A DNA stretch of 64,000 bases, taken from contig CAYRNY010000001.1 of NCBI GenBank assembly GCA_964425755.1, forward strand, positions 248,001-312,000. The letters are read 5' to 3'. Positions within the stretch are counted from its first letter, which is position 1. Every line of letters starts with the position of its first letter. Shown in pieces: positions 7,573 to 16,296 of this stretch. A model generated the notes under the pieces. It was not told the DNA's origin and ran no database searches. It worked only from the letters and a program-made list of their open reading frames with translations. The position numbers and the translations under genes are program-made. The DNA comes from CAYRNY01 sp964425755 (lineage in GTDB: Bacteria > Chloroflexota > Anaerolineae > Aggregatilineales > Aggregatilineaceae).

Positions 7573-8958
7573 ATGAAGCAAACCCGTACCATCTGGATGC
7601 CCCTGGCCCTGATCGCCGGGGCGTTACTACTCGCAGCGGCACTGGCCGCGTGCGGGCTGGGCAGCGATCCGCAGGCCACCCCGACCGCCGATCAGGCGGC
7701 GGCGCTGCAAATGACCGCCGAAGGTACACCGTCACCGCACCAGATCACGCCGCTGCCCACGCCACTGCCGTTCAACCCGCAGTTCGGCCCGATCACCGGG
7801 GCGGATTACACGCCCGAACCGCTGCACACGCCGCTGCCGGCGAGCGTATCCGAGCAGCCGTGCCGCGTGCGCGTGGAAGCCCCGCAGGTCACGCTGCACA
7901 GCGAACCGAACGCCGCCGCGCCCGCCGTCGGGACCGCGTTCGAGCGCGAAAAGCTGGTCGTGGACCAGATCACGCGTAGCGAGGGCAACACGCGCTGGGT
8001 GCATACGGCCCCCGGCTGGCTCCCGCTGGAACAGGAGGGCAGGCCCGTTGCGCAGCTTGTCCAGGTGCGCGCGTGCGAGATTCTGCTGGGCAACACGCCG
8101 GACACGACGCTGCTGGGGTTGCACGTGCTCAACGAGCGCAGCAGCGCGGAAGTGCTGGACTTCGTGCGGCGCATGAAGGAAGCCGGAAAACCGGTCGGCA
8201 CGATGAAGGGCCTCAATGGTACGGAAGCCATGCTCAACGAGATCGAGCAGATCTCGCCCGAAACGGTCACGGTTTACCGCTCGCTGATCACCGAGCGCGG
8301 GCTGACCAACTGCCCGGTCGAGCCCGGTGAAACGCCCGATCCCGTCACCACCGCGCGCGACTGGTACGCCACCTTCGGCCCGCAGTGGGACGCCGTCAAC
8401 GCGGATTATTTCGAGTATATGAACGAGTGCCCCGCGCCGCTGGACTGGATCGCGGCGTTCTCGCTGGAGATGATGAAGCTGGCGAACCAGGACGAGCGCT
8501 GCCTGTTGCTGTTTTCGTTCCCCGGTGGCAACCCGGATATGGACGTCTTCAACCAACTGCTGCCCGCGCTGGAATACGCTGCCGAAAACCCATGCGCGCC
8601 GGGCCGCACGCACGGCATCGCGCTGCACGCGTACAGTACCCGCGACGACATGCTCGCCTCTGAATCGGACGTGTGGCTCGTGATGCGGCATCGCATCGTG
8701 CGCGAGCGCCTGCAAATGGTGCTGCCGCAAGCGGCGCAACTGCCGATCTACATTACGGAGTTCGGCATCGGCGGCGGCACGCTTATGCCCGCGTGCGAGA
8801 CGATCATCCGCGACGCGCTGCAATACATCTACCAGGTCGAAGAAGACCCCTACGTCAAGGGGATACACCTGTGGAGTGTCGGCTCCGGCGCGCAGTGGTA
8901 CGACATCACCCCGTGCCTGCCAGACCTCACCGACGCGCTGCTGGCATACTATAACTAG
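7573..8958 (+). CDS. Lipoprotein with SH3-like region and glycosidase-like TIM-barrel domain
   Basis: 461 residues. The lipobox LAAC puts the acylated Cys at 27. A Pro/Thr linker (about 30-85) is followed by a small SH3-like module (RVRVEAPQVTLHSEPNAAAPAVG) and a C-terminal domain resembling clan GH-A glycosidases: FEYMNECPAP (acid/base position) and PIYITEFGIGGG (nucleophile position). AAGGAG lies six bases before ATG 7573; the longer in-frame ORF would bury the signal peptide. It may bind or process a surface glycan. The domain call rests on motif resemblance only. A related architecture is encoded at 33253-34746. Confidence 0.68.
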   Translation: MKQTRTIWMPLALIAGALLLAAALAACGLGSDPQATPTADQAAALQMTAEGTPSPHQITPLPTPLPFNPQFGPITGADYTPEPLHTPLPASVSEQPCRVRVEAPQVTLHSEPNAAAPAVGTAFEREKLVVDQITRSEGNTRWVHTAPGWLPLEQEGRPVAQLVQVRACEILLGNTPDTTLLGLHVLNERSSAEVLDFVRRMKEAGKPVGTMKGLNGTEAMLNEIEQISPETVTVYRSLITERGLTNCPVEPGETPDPVTTARDWYATFGPQWDAVNADYFEYMNECPAPLDWIAAFSLEMMKLANQDERCLLLFSFPGGNPDMDVFNQLLPALEYAAENPCAPGRTHGIALHAYSTRDDMLASESDVWLVMRHRIVRERLQMVLPQAAQLPIYITEFGIGGGTLMPACETIIRDALQYIYQVEEDPYVKGIHLWSVGSGAQWYDITPCLPDLTDALLAYYN

Positions 8959-9059
8959 CCGCGGCAGCAGTGCGTGCTGCCCCCGGCGATCAAACTGATA
9001 GGCGGCGTGCACCCGGCACGTCGCTTTTCTTTCGCCCTCTCGTGAAGAAATTCCCAATA

Positions 9060-9088
9060 TTGCATCATCAGAACATGCGTGCTACAAT
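9060..9088 (+). promoter_or_regulatory. Candidate sigma-70-type promoter
   Basis: TTGCAT, 17-base spacer, TACAAT, 59 bases before the ATG of the VOC gene at 9147. Confidence 0.55.
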
Positions 9089-9146
9089 GGCGGTTACGGT
9101 AATAGAACGCCTGTTCGTTGACAGGCGCAGCACAAGGAGCACACAC

Positions 9147-9518
9147 ATGACCGAACGCACAATTATCCACATCGAGATACCCGCCACTGACCGCCAGGCC
9201 AATGCTGCGTTCTACCAGAAGGTGTTCGGCTGGACGTTCACGCACTCCGATGAACCGATGCCCTACACCATGTCCGACACGCCGAATGTCGGCATTGGCA
9301 TGCCGGACACCGGCGACAATTACAAGCCCGGTGACGTGCTGGTCTACATCAGCAGCGAGGATGTCGCCGCCGACCTGGACGCGATCGAAGCGGCGGGCGG
9401 CAAGCGCGTTCGGGGGCCGTTTATGGTCGGGGACTTCGGGGAGATGGCGCTGTTCACCGACCCGACCGGGAACCTGCTCGCGCTGTGGAAAGAGCTGACC
9501 CCGCAAAGCGGCGACTGA
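9147..9518 (+). CDS. Small VOC (glyoxalase/bleomycin resistance fold) protein
   Basis: 123 residues, one VOC domain of two beta-alpha-beta-beta-beta units. It opens IIHIEIPATDRQANAAFYQKVFGW and ends GEMALFTDPTGNLLALWKE. His8 and the terminal Glu-equivalent region are where metal ligands would sit, but the enzyme class cannot be assigned. AAGGAG precedes ATG 9147 by seven bases. It has its own promoter (9060-9088) and is followed by a GC-rich hairpin (9554-9589), so it is probably monocistronic. Confidence 0.83.
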   Translation: MTERTIIHIEIPATDRQANAAFYQKVFGWTFTHSDEPMPYTMSDTPNVGIGMPDTGDNYKPGDVLVYISSEDVAADLDAIEAAGGKRVRGPFMVGDFGEMALFTDPTGNLLALWKELTPQSGD

Positions 9519-9553
9519 CCACACACACCAGGAAAACACCCGATTACCCTCCA

Positions 9554-9589
9554 CCGGGGCGGGCGCGTGGCCTGACGCGCTCGCCCCGG
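9554..9589. terminator. GC-rich hairpin after the VOC gene
   Basis: A 15-base left arm (9554-9568) pairs with 9575-9589, one G-T wobble, six-base loop. No U-tract follows, so termination would rely on the stem alone. Confidence 0.45.
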
Positions 9590-9697
9590 ATTCGTGGTGC
9601 AAAACCGCGCGTTGCGCAGTACAATAAACACCGACGGTGCGCGCGCCATCTGCCACACGCCCGTTAAGTATCGCCGGACGAGCAGGATAGAAAAACC

Positions 9698-10849
9698 GTG
9701 CTACGGCTTATCATCATCGTTGCCATTCTCACCGTCGTTTGCGTCCCCGCCCACGCCCAGCAGGCCATCGATCCTGAACCCGAACTGGCGCAGTTGTGGG
9801 ACCAGGTCCACGCCCAACCGGACGACTTCAGCGTGGCCTGCATGCCGCTGGTCGCGGGGGCCGTGCCCACGCTGTACAACGCCGATCAGACCTTTCCACT
9901 GGTGTCGGTGTCCAAGCTGTTGATCTTCATCGAGTACGCGCGGCGGGTCGAGGCAGGCAGCATCGCGCTGAACGAGACCGTCAGCCGCGCCGAACTCAAC
10001 CGCTTCGAACTGGCGCGCACGGATCGCGGCGCGCACCAGGAGTTCCTGGAGCTTTACCCGCCCAGCATGCAGTCGATCAACCTGTGGGATATCGCTGCCA
10101 TCGGCATGATCCAGTACAGCTCAAACGCCGCGTCGGATTACCTGCTGAACCGGCTGCGCCCGGTGAACTGGAGCGAGCTGTACCGGATGCTTGGGCTGAC
10201 GGATACCAGCTACCCGCACCCGCTGAACATGATCCCGCTGCTGATGAACAACCACGATACAGGCGAGCCTGCGCTCGAGGACGTGGCGCAACTCTCGACG
10301 GAGCAAGGCGAAATGCTGTTCGAGCGCTACCTGTACGATGCTGCGTGGCGGCAAGAAGAGATCGACTACCGGTCGAGCCAGTGGCACACATTCCCCGACT
10401 GGAACGTCCAGGCCGCGATCTTGCAGCAACACACCACCACCGGCACGACGCGTGACTTCCTCACGCTGATGCAGGCGATCTACACAGAGGACGGGCCGCT
10501 GTCCCCGACGGTCAAGCGGCTGACGCGAATCGCGCTGCACTGGCGCGGTTACGAGGCGATCGACAACACGTATATCGAATACGGCTCGAAGCTGGGCTAT
10601 TATTCCGGCGGCACGCTGGCGCTGGTGGCCTACGGGCAGCCGCACAACGGCGTGCCCGTGATCTCGGCGGCGTTTTTCCGCAACATCCCGCGCTGGCGCT
10701 ATAACCAGATGCTGCGCGACGACGCGATCGGTTATCTGGCGCACTGGATGAACCTCAACGCGTGCGTCGGGCTGCAGGACGCGATCATCCCCAGCGACGA
10801 GAACGGCGACGACGATACACAGGATGCCCGCCCGCGCAGAAGGCAGTGA
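9698..10849 (+). CDS. Secreted serine beta-lactamase-fold (class A/PBP-like) protein
   Basis: 383 residues, GTG start with AGGA upstream, signal peptide 1-20 (ends AHA-Q). Ser70-Val-Ser-Lys73 is the SxxK active-site motif, within PLVSVSKLLIF. YSSNAASDYLL near residue 146 occupies the SDN/SxN position. The third motif (KTG) is replaced by SKLGYYSGG around residue 300, so classical beta-lactamase activity is doubtful. The family includes class A beta-lactamases, DD-peptidases and esterases. The gene sits alone downstream of a TACAAT -10 at 9620-9625. An extracytoplasmic hydrolase acting on peptidoglycan or an ester is most likely. Confidence 0.75.
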   Translation: MLRLIIIVAILTVVCVPAHAQQAIDPEPELAQLWDQVHAQPDDFSVACMPLVAGAVPTLYNADQTFPLVSVSKLLIFIEYARRVEAGSIALNETVSRAELNRFELARTDRGAHQEFLELYPPSMQSINLWDIAAIGMIQYSSNAASDYLLNRLRPVNWSELYRMLGLTDTSYPHPLNMIPLLMNNHDTGEPALEDVAQLSTEQGEMLFERYLYDAAWRQEEIDYRSSQWHTFPDWNVQAAILQQHTTTGTTRDFLTLMQAIYTEDGPLSPTVKRLTRIALHWRGYEAIDNTYIEYGSKLGYYSGGTLALVAYGQPHNGVPVISAAFFRNIPRWRYNQMLRDDAIGYLAHWMNLNACVGLQDAIIPSDENGDDDTQDARPRRRQ

Positions 10850-10864
10850 GATCCCCGCGCGCGG

Positions 10865-11566
10865 CTAGCGGCGCATCAGCTCGTCGATCAGGTGCTGGAG
10901 CTGCAGCGCGGCGAAGTTGGCTTGCGATTCCAGCTTGTTGAACGGCTCGGCGTATTCACCGAGCAGCGCGGCAGCCGCCGCCACGTTCGCCGCGTCCATC
11001 ACGCCGGGCGGCCCCAGCGCGGCGTTGATCTCGTCCAGCGCCTGGTTCAGGATGCGGTGCAGGTTCCAGCCGCTGACGTGGATCGCCAGTTCTTCGTTGT
11101 ACACTTCTTGCAAAGCGTTGGATAGCTCTTCTTCGCGCTCCCTGGAATTCAAACCAAGCAGCGCGAACATGTCAGGGAGCCGCGCTCGCTGCGCCTTAAG
11201 CTCCAACCGTTCCGCGTGGTCACGAATCTTGCCGCAATGCCCGCGCAGCGAATCAAGCTGCCCTTCCACGTCCCGCGCCTGCATCTTGTGGTCGATCAGG
11301 TAGTCGTTGAACCGCGTTGGTTCATGCGCGATCTCGTCATCGGAGATATTGAAGCGAAAGTGCGTGATGATCGACGATGCCGCCGCGATCGCCTGCAACG
11401 TCTTGCGCATCTCGACAACCATCGCCGCCACGTCATCCTTGACGTCAGGATGCTTCATCTCAAGGTAGACTTTGCTGTCATTGAGCGCGTTGTAGATCGT
11501 GCGAATGTTCTGGATGCTGCTCGCGACAAGGTTGATTCCGTCTGTAACTTCCTGAATGATCGGCAT
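10865..11566 (-). CDS. Unrecognised mostly helical cytoplasmic protein
   Basis: 233 residues from ATG 11566 (MPIIQEV), chosen because CCGGAG lies six bases upstream. An in-frame ORF extends to 11671 but lacks a ribosome site and adds a Pro-rich leader. No signal peptide or membrane helix. The sequence reads as amphipathic helices with charged runs (REREEELSNALQEVYNEE) and hydrophobic spacing, plausible for a helical bundle or coiled coil. I recognise no catalytic motif. It converges with the beta-lactamase-fold gene (16 bp gap). No function is proposed. Confidence 0.6.
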   Translation of the reverse strand: MPIIQEVTDGINLVASSIQNIRTIYNALNDSKVYLEMKHPDVKDDVAAMVVEMRKTLQAIAAASSIITHFRFNISDDEIAHEPTRFNDYLIDHKMQARDVEGQLDSLRGHCGKIRDHAERLELKAQRARLPDMFALLGLNSREREEELSNALQEVYNEELAIHVSGWNLHRILNQALDEINAALGPPGVMDAANVAAAAALLGEYAEPFNKLESQANFAALQLQHLIDELMRR

Positions 11567-11733
11567 GGCACGCTCCGGATTGGCTAGTTGGACGGGAAAG
11601 GGAAACGCTACCACCGGCTGAGGCACCCCACGCCCCGCGACGGTCCCTGGGCGCGTGTTGCTGTTCTCCATTAAATCACGAAATCTATTAGCAAAATAGT
11701 TTCTGGGCGTTCTCGGACCACCCCCAAAAACAA

Positions 11734-11770
11734 CGCACCGCGACGCTGTCGTCTCGCGTCGCGGTGCGTG
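11734..11770 (-). terminator. Rho-independent terminator of the lipoprotein gene
   Basis: A perfect 13-base stem (11734-11746 with 11758-11770), 11-base loop. On the minus strand it is followed by TGTTTTTGGGG. It ends the transcript of the gene at 11809-12537. Confidence 0.8.
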
Positions 11771-11808
11771 TGCTCGGTCTGGGGGCTATGCGCGGGCTGC
11801 GGTCGGCG

Positions 11809-12537
11809 CTATCCGGCGTCTGCCGGGGCCGCGACAGCCAGCGTTTCCAGCATATCGCGGTAGACCAGCGACCACAGGTCCCAACCGTATTTGCCGGTCG
11901 TCGTCAGTTTGACGGTGATTGCGCGCCCGTCCGGTGCTTCGAACGCGCCGATCGCGGTGTTGACGGGTGGCTCCTGCTCCGCGTCCTTGCTCACGCCGAT
12001 CTGCCCGGCCAGGCTCTCCGTCGTCCACGCGACGGTTTCAGGGTCTTCCAGCGTTTCGAGCGCGGTAGCGACCGACTCGGCGAAGTAGATATCGAAGATC
12101 GCGCGTTCCGCGTACCGGTTATTCTCCGATGGCTCGATGCGGATCAGCACATCTTCCGGAGCATCGTCCCCGGCCAGGGCGTTGAAATAACGCGCCGGGT
12201 AATTGACCGTCACGCCATCCGCCGTGGCTTCGCCGTCCAGTGCCATCTGCAGCGCGGCGGGACACTCTTCGTCATCCGGATCGCTGCATCCCGGCAGGCC
12301 GCTGTCGCCACCGGCACCCGGCTGCCCGCCCAGCGTGATGCCTGTCCCGCCGGGATCGAATCCGGTCGCGGCGCCGCCTTCCGCGTCCGGCGCGCCTGAT
12401 TCGTCACCGGTCGTCTCGGCGGTCGGGGCCGTTTCCGGCCCGGAATCCGCGTCGCTGTCGCCATCATCACCATCACATGCCGCCAGCAGCAGCGCCAGCA
12501 GTAATGCCCAGATCACTATTATGCGTAGTTTACGCAT
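11809..12537 (-). CDS. Lipoprotein of unknown function
   Basis: 242 residues from ATG 12537, chosen for GAGGAG nine bases upstream and because the lipobox (LLAAC, Cys21) then falls at the right distance. A long Asp/Ser/Gly/Thr-rich low-complexity spacer (about 22-90) holds the domain away from the membrane. The globular part (about 95-240) has a PsbP/LpqN-like feel, with VNYPARYFNAL and a stretch of alternating strands, but I cannot assign a family. A strong terminator follows. Confidence 0.7.
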   Translation of the reverse strand: MRKLRIIVIWALLLALLLAACDGDDGDSDADSGPETAPTAETTGDESGAPDAEGGAATGFDPGGTGITLGGQPGAGGDSGLPGCSDPDDEECPAALQMALDGEATADGVTVNYPARYFNALAGDDAPEDVLIRIEPSENNRYAERAIFDIYFAESVATALETLEDPETVAWTTESLAGQIGVSKDAEQEPPVNTAIGAFEAPDGRAITVKLTTTGKYGWDLWSLVYRDMLETLAVAAPADAG

Positions 12538-12751
12538 GTTGGTTCGCTCCTCGTCCAGTTCTAGCCTTTTCCCCATAGGGGCACGCGCTGAGAGTGTAGC
12601 TCAGTTTGCCGGGATGCGGCAATTTCGCGCTGCCGGACAGGCCGTCACAAGCAGTGACAATCCCCGGCCCGCAAAAGGCGTTTTCCGGTTTGCGCAGGCC
12701 GTGCTAGAATGTGAGATGCAACCGGGACTTTAGTACGTGAGGATGCAGTTC

Positions 12752-13411
12752 ATGTCTGAGGGTGGCGGATTTTGCGAAAAGCACGGGCCGTTTGACCCGC
12801 CGCACACCGCCTGCCCGTTCTGCGAGATGGAACAGGCGGAGCGCCAGGTCTACGGCCCGCCGGAAGCAACACGCCCGGCAGCCGGGCACCTGCTCGACGA
12901 TGTGCAGCCAGCGGACGCGGGCGACGAGAACGGCGCGGACGCCGCCGCCGAGGACAGCCGCGAGTTCGTGCGGCAAACCGTCGAGCCGGAAGCCGAACCG
13001 CGCCCCGGCCCGGAGGTGACCGAGGTCGCGCCGCGCACGAACGTGCCGCCGGACGCCCTGGAAGGCGATCCCGGCGCGGAGGGCCGCCCCGCCCCGATTG
13101 GCTGGCTGGTGGTCAAAGAGCCGCGCGAGCAACGCGGCACCGCGCTGACCGTCCGGCCCAACCAGGTCATCGGGCGCGCGGGAGATGTGCAATGGTCCGA
13201 CCCGCGCCTTTCGCGGCAGCATGCACGCCTGACATTTGAGCCGCCGGCAGACGAACCGGACAGCGCGCCGGTCTTCCACCTGTGGCCGTTCGGACCGACA
13301 AATCCCGTATATGTTAATGGTGTGGCGATTCGCGGGGCCACACCGGTAAACGAAAATGATGAGATCGTGCTGGGGAACACGCTGTTTATCTTTAAGACGC
13401 TACTCGACTGA
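12752..13411 (+). CDS. FHA-domain protein with N-terminal Cys/His cluster
   Basis: 219 residues. The N-terminus has C8-x2-H11 and C21-x2-C24 (CPFC), a possible small zinc site. An acidic, disordered-looking linker (about 30-105) leads to a C-terminal FHA fold (about 110-215) with VIGRAGDVQWSDPRLSRQHARLTFEP containing the GR, SRxH core that binds phosphothreonine. Start ATG 12752 uses GAGG upstream; GTG 12737 is an alternative. It stands 63 bp before the PP2C phosphatase gene in the same direction, so a phospho-dependent adaptor for that system is likely. Confidence 0.82.
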   Translation: MSEGGGFCEKHGPFDPPHTACPFCEMEQAERQVYGPPEATRPAAGHLLDDVQPADAGDENGADAAAEDSREFVRQTVEPEAEPRPGPEVTEVAPRTNVPPDALEGDPGAEGRPAPIGWLVVKEPREQRGTALTVRPNQVIGRAGDVQWSDPRLSRQHARLTFEPPADEPDSAPVFHLWPFGPTNPVYVNGVAIRGATPVNENDEIVLGNTLFIFKTLLD

Positions 13412-13474
13412 ATGCCCGCTGCAAGCCGTGCCCCAGCCGGCCCGTAGTGCAAATTCGTTGACGAGGTATTAGCC

Positions 13475-15382
13475 ATGAGCCAGTCGCCCCCCAGCGCGCT
13501 TCTAGTGCGCGTGGAAATGCAAACCGATACCGGGCGCAAACGCCAGCAGAACCAGGATGCCATCGGCCAGCTTGTCCCCGACGACCCCGCGATCCTTGCC
13601 ACCTGGGGCCAGATCGTGGTGCTGGCCGACGGCGTGGGTGGGCTTCCGGGCGGCGATCTCGCCAGCCAATATGCCGTCAGCACGATCATCAGCGGCTACT
13701 ACGATGAAAGCTACGCCGAACCTGACCCGGCGAAACGGCTGGCGCGTGCCATCGCCGAAGCCAACAGCATGATCTACGACGAGGGCCAGTCCCAAAACCC
13801 GCCCACGACGATGGCGACGACGGTCGTCGCCGCCGTGATCCGCGACCGGGACCTGATCGTCGGCAGCGTGGGCGACAGCCCGGCCTACCTGCTGCGCAAC
13901 AACGAGATTCGCCAGCTCACGCAGGATCACAACCTGGAGAATCTCCAGCGTTCCAGCGGCGCGGAGCCGACCGAAGACCACGCGACCGGGCAGAAGCTGG
14001 TGCGCGCGCTGGGCCATCACGAGCGAGTCAAAGTGGATATCATTACCGGGCGCGTGCGGCACGGCGACTACGTGATCCTGTGCAGCGACGGCCTGACGCG
14101 TTACGCCTCGCCGGACGAGATCGCCGGCATGATCGCTGATATGCCGGTTCAGGACGCGGTGGTCGAGCTGGTGAACCTGGCGAACGAGCGTGGGGGCGCG
14201 GATAACATTTCGGTGATCGTGATCGAACTGAGCGACGAGAACGAGAGCCTGCTGCTGGTGCGGGACCCGATGGAATCCTGGGGCCAGCCGCGCAAAGGCG
14301 ACGCGTCACGACCGGCGGAAGTCGCCCGCCCTGCCGAACGCATCCGCCCCGCCGAACGCGTGCGCGCCCGGCTGGCGCGGACCCGCGACGAGCCAGGCAC
14401 GCTCGCGCTGCTGCTGCAGGACATCCTCACCTTCATGCGCAGCAACACCGTGATCACGAGCGTGGGGCTGGGCGTGCTACTGATCGTGTTCGTGGTGGTG
14501 ATGCTGGTGATCGCCGGGCTGGGCGAAGATGACACCGGCACCGGCCAGACTGCCAATACGCCACGCCCTGATCCGACCGTGCAGACGGCGACTGCCGCCG
14601 CCGCGATCCTGCTGACCGACGAGGCGAACCTCGCCGCGACGCAGTCCATGATCGCGCGGCGCACGCTCACACCGCCAACACCGACCAACACCCCGTCACC
14701 GATCCCCACTTACGGGCCGCAGTTGGACAACGCCACGTGGTTCCGCGTGCTGGACGGCGACCCCATCCCCAGCTATGCCGACCCCGCCATCGACGCGGAG
14801 TCGGGCACGCCGTTGGACCCGGGCAGCACGTACCGCGTTACGGCGGTCGAAACCGAGCCACCTAACGGCCCCTGGTACCGCGTGCTGGATAACCTGGGCC
14901 TTGAAGGGCGTTGGGTCAACGGGCCGGGGCTGCACCAGCGCATCATCGCGGTGAACGAAGCCGGGATCGCGCTGCCGCCATCGAGCCAGCCGCTGGACGT
15001 GCCGCCGCCGGGCACGGCCAGTGTCACCCCTGCGCCCGCCCAGACCGAACCCGTCCCGACCGGCACGCCAGGGGCCAGCGGGACCGGTCCTGCCATCGCC
15101 ACGCCGCCGACACCCGCCGGCACCGCGACGCCGACCCCGACCCCGAACGTAACCTATGGTGTGGAAACCTGGACGGTCGGCACGCAGGTCACGTTGCAGA
15201 TGGACCTGGACCTGTGCCGCGTGCCCGACGTGGACGCCTGTGATGCCGGGGCCGCCGACGCCGGGACGACGGGGATCATCACGGATGGCCCGACCGCCGC
15301 CGGGGAACACTGGTGGTGGGAGGTCGAACTGCCGGATGGCCGCGCGGGGTGGATCGCGCAGGTCCTGCTGGGGGCATCGTAG
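13475..15382 (+). CDS. PP2C-type Ser/Thr phosphatase with transmembrane helix and extracellular SH3-like domains
   Basis: 635 residues. The PP2C domain (about 10-245) has all metal aspartates: NQDA (the N-terminal Asp), VLADGVGGLPGG, CSDGLTRY and GGADNISVIVIE, so it should be active. An Arg/Ala/Pro-rich linker (about 265-305) and one membrane helix (about 328-350) follow. The external part has Pro/Thr linkers and two SH3-like modules (WFRVLDGDPIPSYADP and the final WTVGTQVTLQMDLDLCRVP region). Its cytoplasmic phosphatase opposes Ser/Thr kinases and its outer part could sense the wall. GAGGT lies before the ATG. The gene clusters with two FHA proteins and a TPR protein; no kinase is in the window. 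Confidence 0.92.
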   Translation: MSQSPPSALLVRVEMQTDTGRKRQQNQDAIGQLVPDDPAILATWGQIVVLADGVGGLPGGDLASQYAVSTIISGYYDESYAEPDPAKRLARAIAEANSMIYDEGQSQNPPTTMATTVVAAVIRDRDLIVGSVGDSPAYLLRNNEIRQLTQDHNLENLQRSSGAEPTEDHATGQKLVRALGHHERVKVDIITGRVRHGDYVILCSDGLTRYASPDEIAGMIADMPVQDAVVELVNLANERGGADNISVIVIELSDENESLLLVRDPMESWGQPRKGDASRPAEVARPAERIRPAERVRARLARTRDEPGTLALLLQDILTFMRSNTVITSVGLGVLLIVFVVVMLVIAGLGEDDTGTGQTANTPRPDPTVQTATAAAAILLTDEANLAATQSMIARRTLTPPTPTNTPSPIPTYGPQLDNATWFRVLDGDPIPSYADPAIDAESGTPLDPGSTYRVTAVETEPPNGPWYRVLDNLGLEGRWVNGPGLHQRIIAVNEAGIALPPSSQPLDVPPPGTASVTPAPAQTEPVPTGTPGASGTGPAIATPPTPAGTATPTPTPNVTYGVETWTVGTQVTLQMDLDLCRVPDVDACDAGAADAGTTGIITDGPTAAGEHWWWEVELPDGRAGWIAQVLLGAS

Positions 15383-15417
15383 CGCCCGCGCGATAAGCGG
15401 TATACACAACCTAATCA

Positions 15418-15446
15418 GGGCGCGGCCTTTTTACACCCCGCGCCCC
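15418..15446. terminator. Hairpin between convergent phosphatase and FHA genes
   Basis: GGGCGCGG (15418-15425) pairs with CCGCGCCC (15438-15445), loop containing TTTTT. The same eight-base stem recurs at 33194-33221. Probably a shared terminator. Confidence 0.5.
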
Positions 15447-15492
15447 GTTTGCATCCTGCCGGCGTTGCGTTTCTCTCCGGCAGCCGCCGCGT

Positions 15493-16182
15493 TTATTGCT
15501 CAACGTGGAAGAGCAGCGTCGTGTCTCCGATCACGATCCGGTCGCCGTCATTGAGCTTCTGCGCCATGACGCGCTGCCCGTTGATCGTGGTCCCGCGCGA
15601 GCTTTGCTGGTCCTGCAGGTAAAACGCGCCGTTACCGTAACGGATGCGAAAATGCTTGCGCGACACCTTCGGATCGAAGATCTGCACGTCACACACCGTC
15701 GACCGTCCGACCAGCGTATCGCCTTGCTGCAAGATCGCGCTCTTGCCCTGCATCGCGCCGGACACGCCCTCCAGCCACGCATTCGGCATATCGGGCGGGC
15801 GGTCGGCGGGGGGCCGGGCGGGCTGCACCGGTTGCTGCGGCGCTGGGGGCGCGGGGGGCGAATTCGCGGCGGGCGCTTGCCGGTAATGCGGCGCGGGCTG
15901 CGGCGGCCCGTCGCCCAGATACGTTGGCCGGAGCGACGGCGGCTGGTAACCGGGCGGGTGCGGCAGCGGGGCGCGGCAGTTCGGGTTCAGGCATGCCGCG
16001 CTCTCCAACGGGTTCATATAGCCGCAGCGCGAGCATTGCACCAGGTTGCCGTAAACCACCGGCTCGTCTTGTGACATGTGGTCGCCACGCCCGGCCCTGA
16101 AATACAGCACCAGCAACACGATGCCAGCCATAAACGCGCCCAATGCACCTATCGCTACGACCAATAAAATCGCGCCATCCAC
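15493..16182 (-). CDS. Membrane-anchored FHA-domain protein with zinc ribbon
   Basis: 229 residues: one N-terminal membrane helix (about 4-28), a zinc-ribbon-like cluster CSRCGYMNPLESAACLNPNC (about 50-69), a Pro/Gln/Ala-rich linker (about 72-130), and a C-terminal FHA domain (about 140-229) with LVGRSTVCDVQIFDPKVSRKHFRI and SSRGTTINGQRV, the canonical phosphothreonine pocket. It would recruit phosphorylated partners to the inner face of the membrane. It converges on the PP2C gene and is divergent from nothing close; the TPR gene lies downstream on the same strand's upstream side (16297-17001). AAGGA precedes the ATG. Confidence 0.87.
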   Translation of the reverse strand: MDGAILLVVAIGALGAFMAGIVLLVLYFRAGRGDHMSQDEPVVYGNLVQCSRCGYMNPLESAACLNPNCRAPLPHPPGYQPPSLRPTYLGDGPPQPAPHYRQAPAANSPPAPPAPQQPVQPARPPADRPPDMPNAWLEGVSGAMQGKSAILQQGDTLVGRSTVCDVQIFDPKVSRKHFRIRYGNGAFYLQDQQSSRGTTINGQRVMAQKLNDGDRIVIGDTTLLFHVEQ

Positions 16183-16296
16183 GTTCGTTGTCCTTACCTC
16201 ACCTTGTCGGCTGCAAACATTACGCTGAGTATAAAATCAGGCAGGCGGCATGGCAACCGCCGCCCGGCGTCCGGACGGTCTGCGCGTGCCCGCCAG

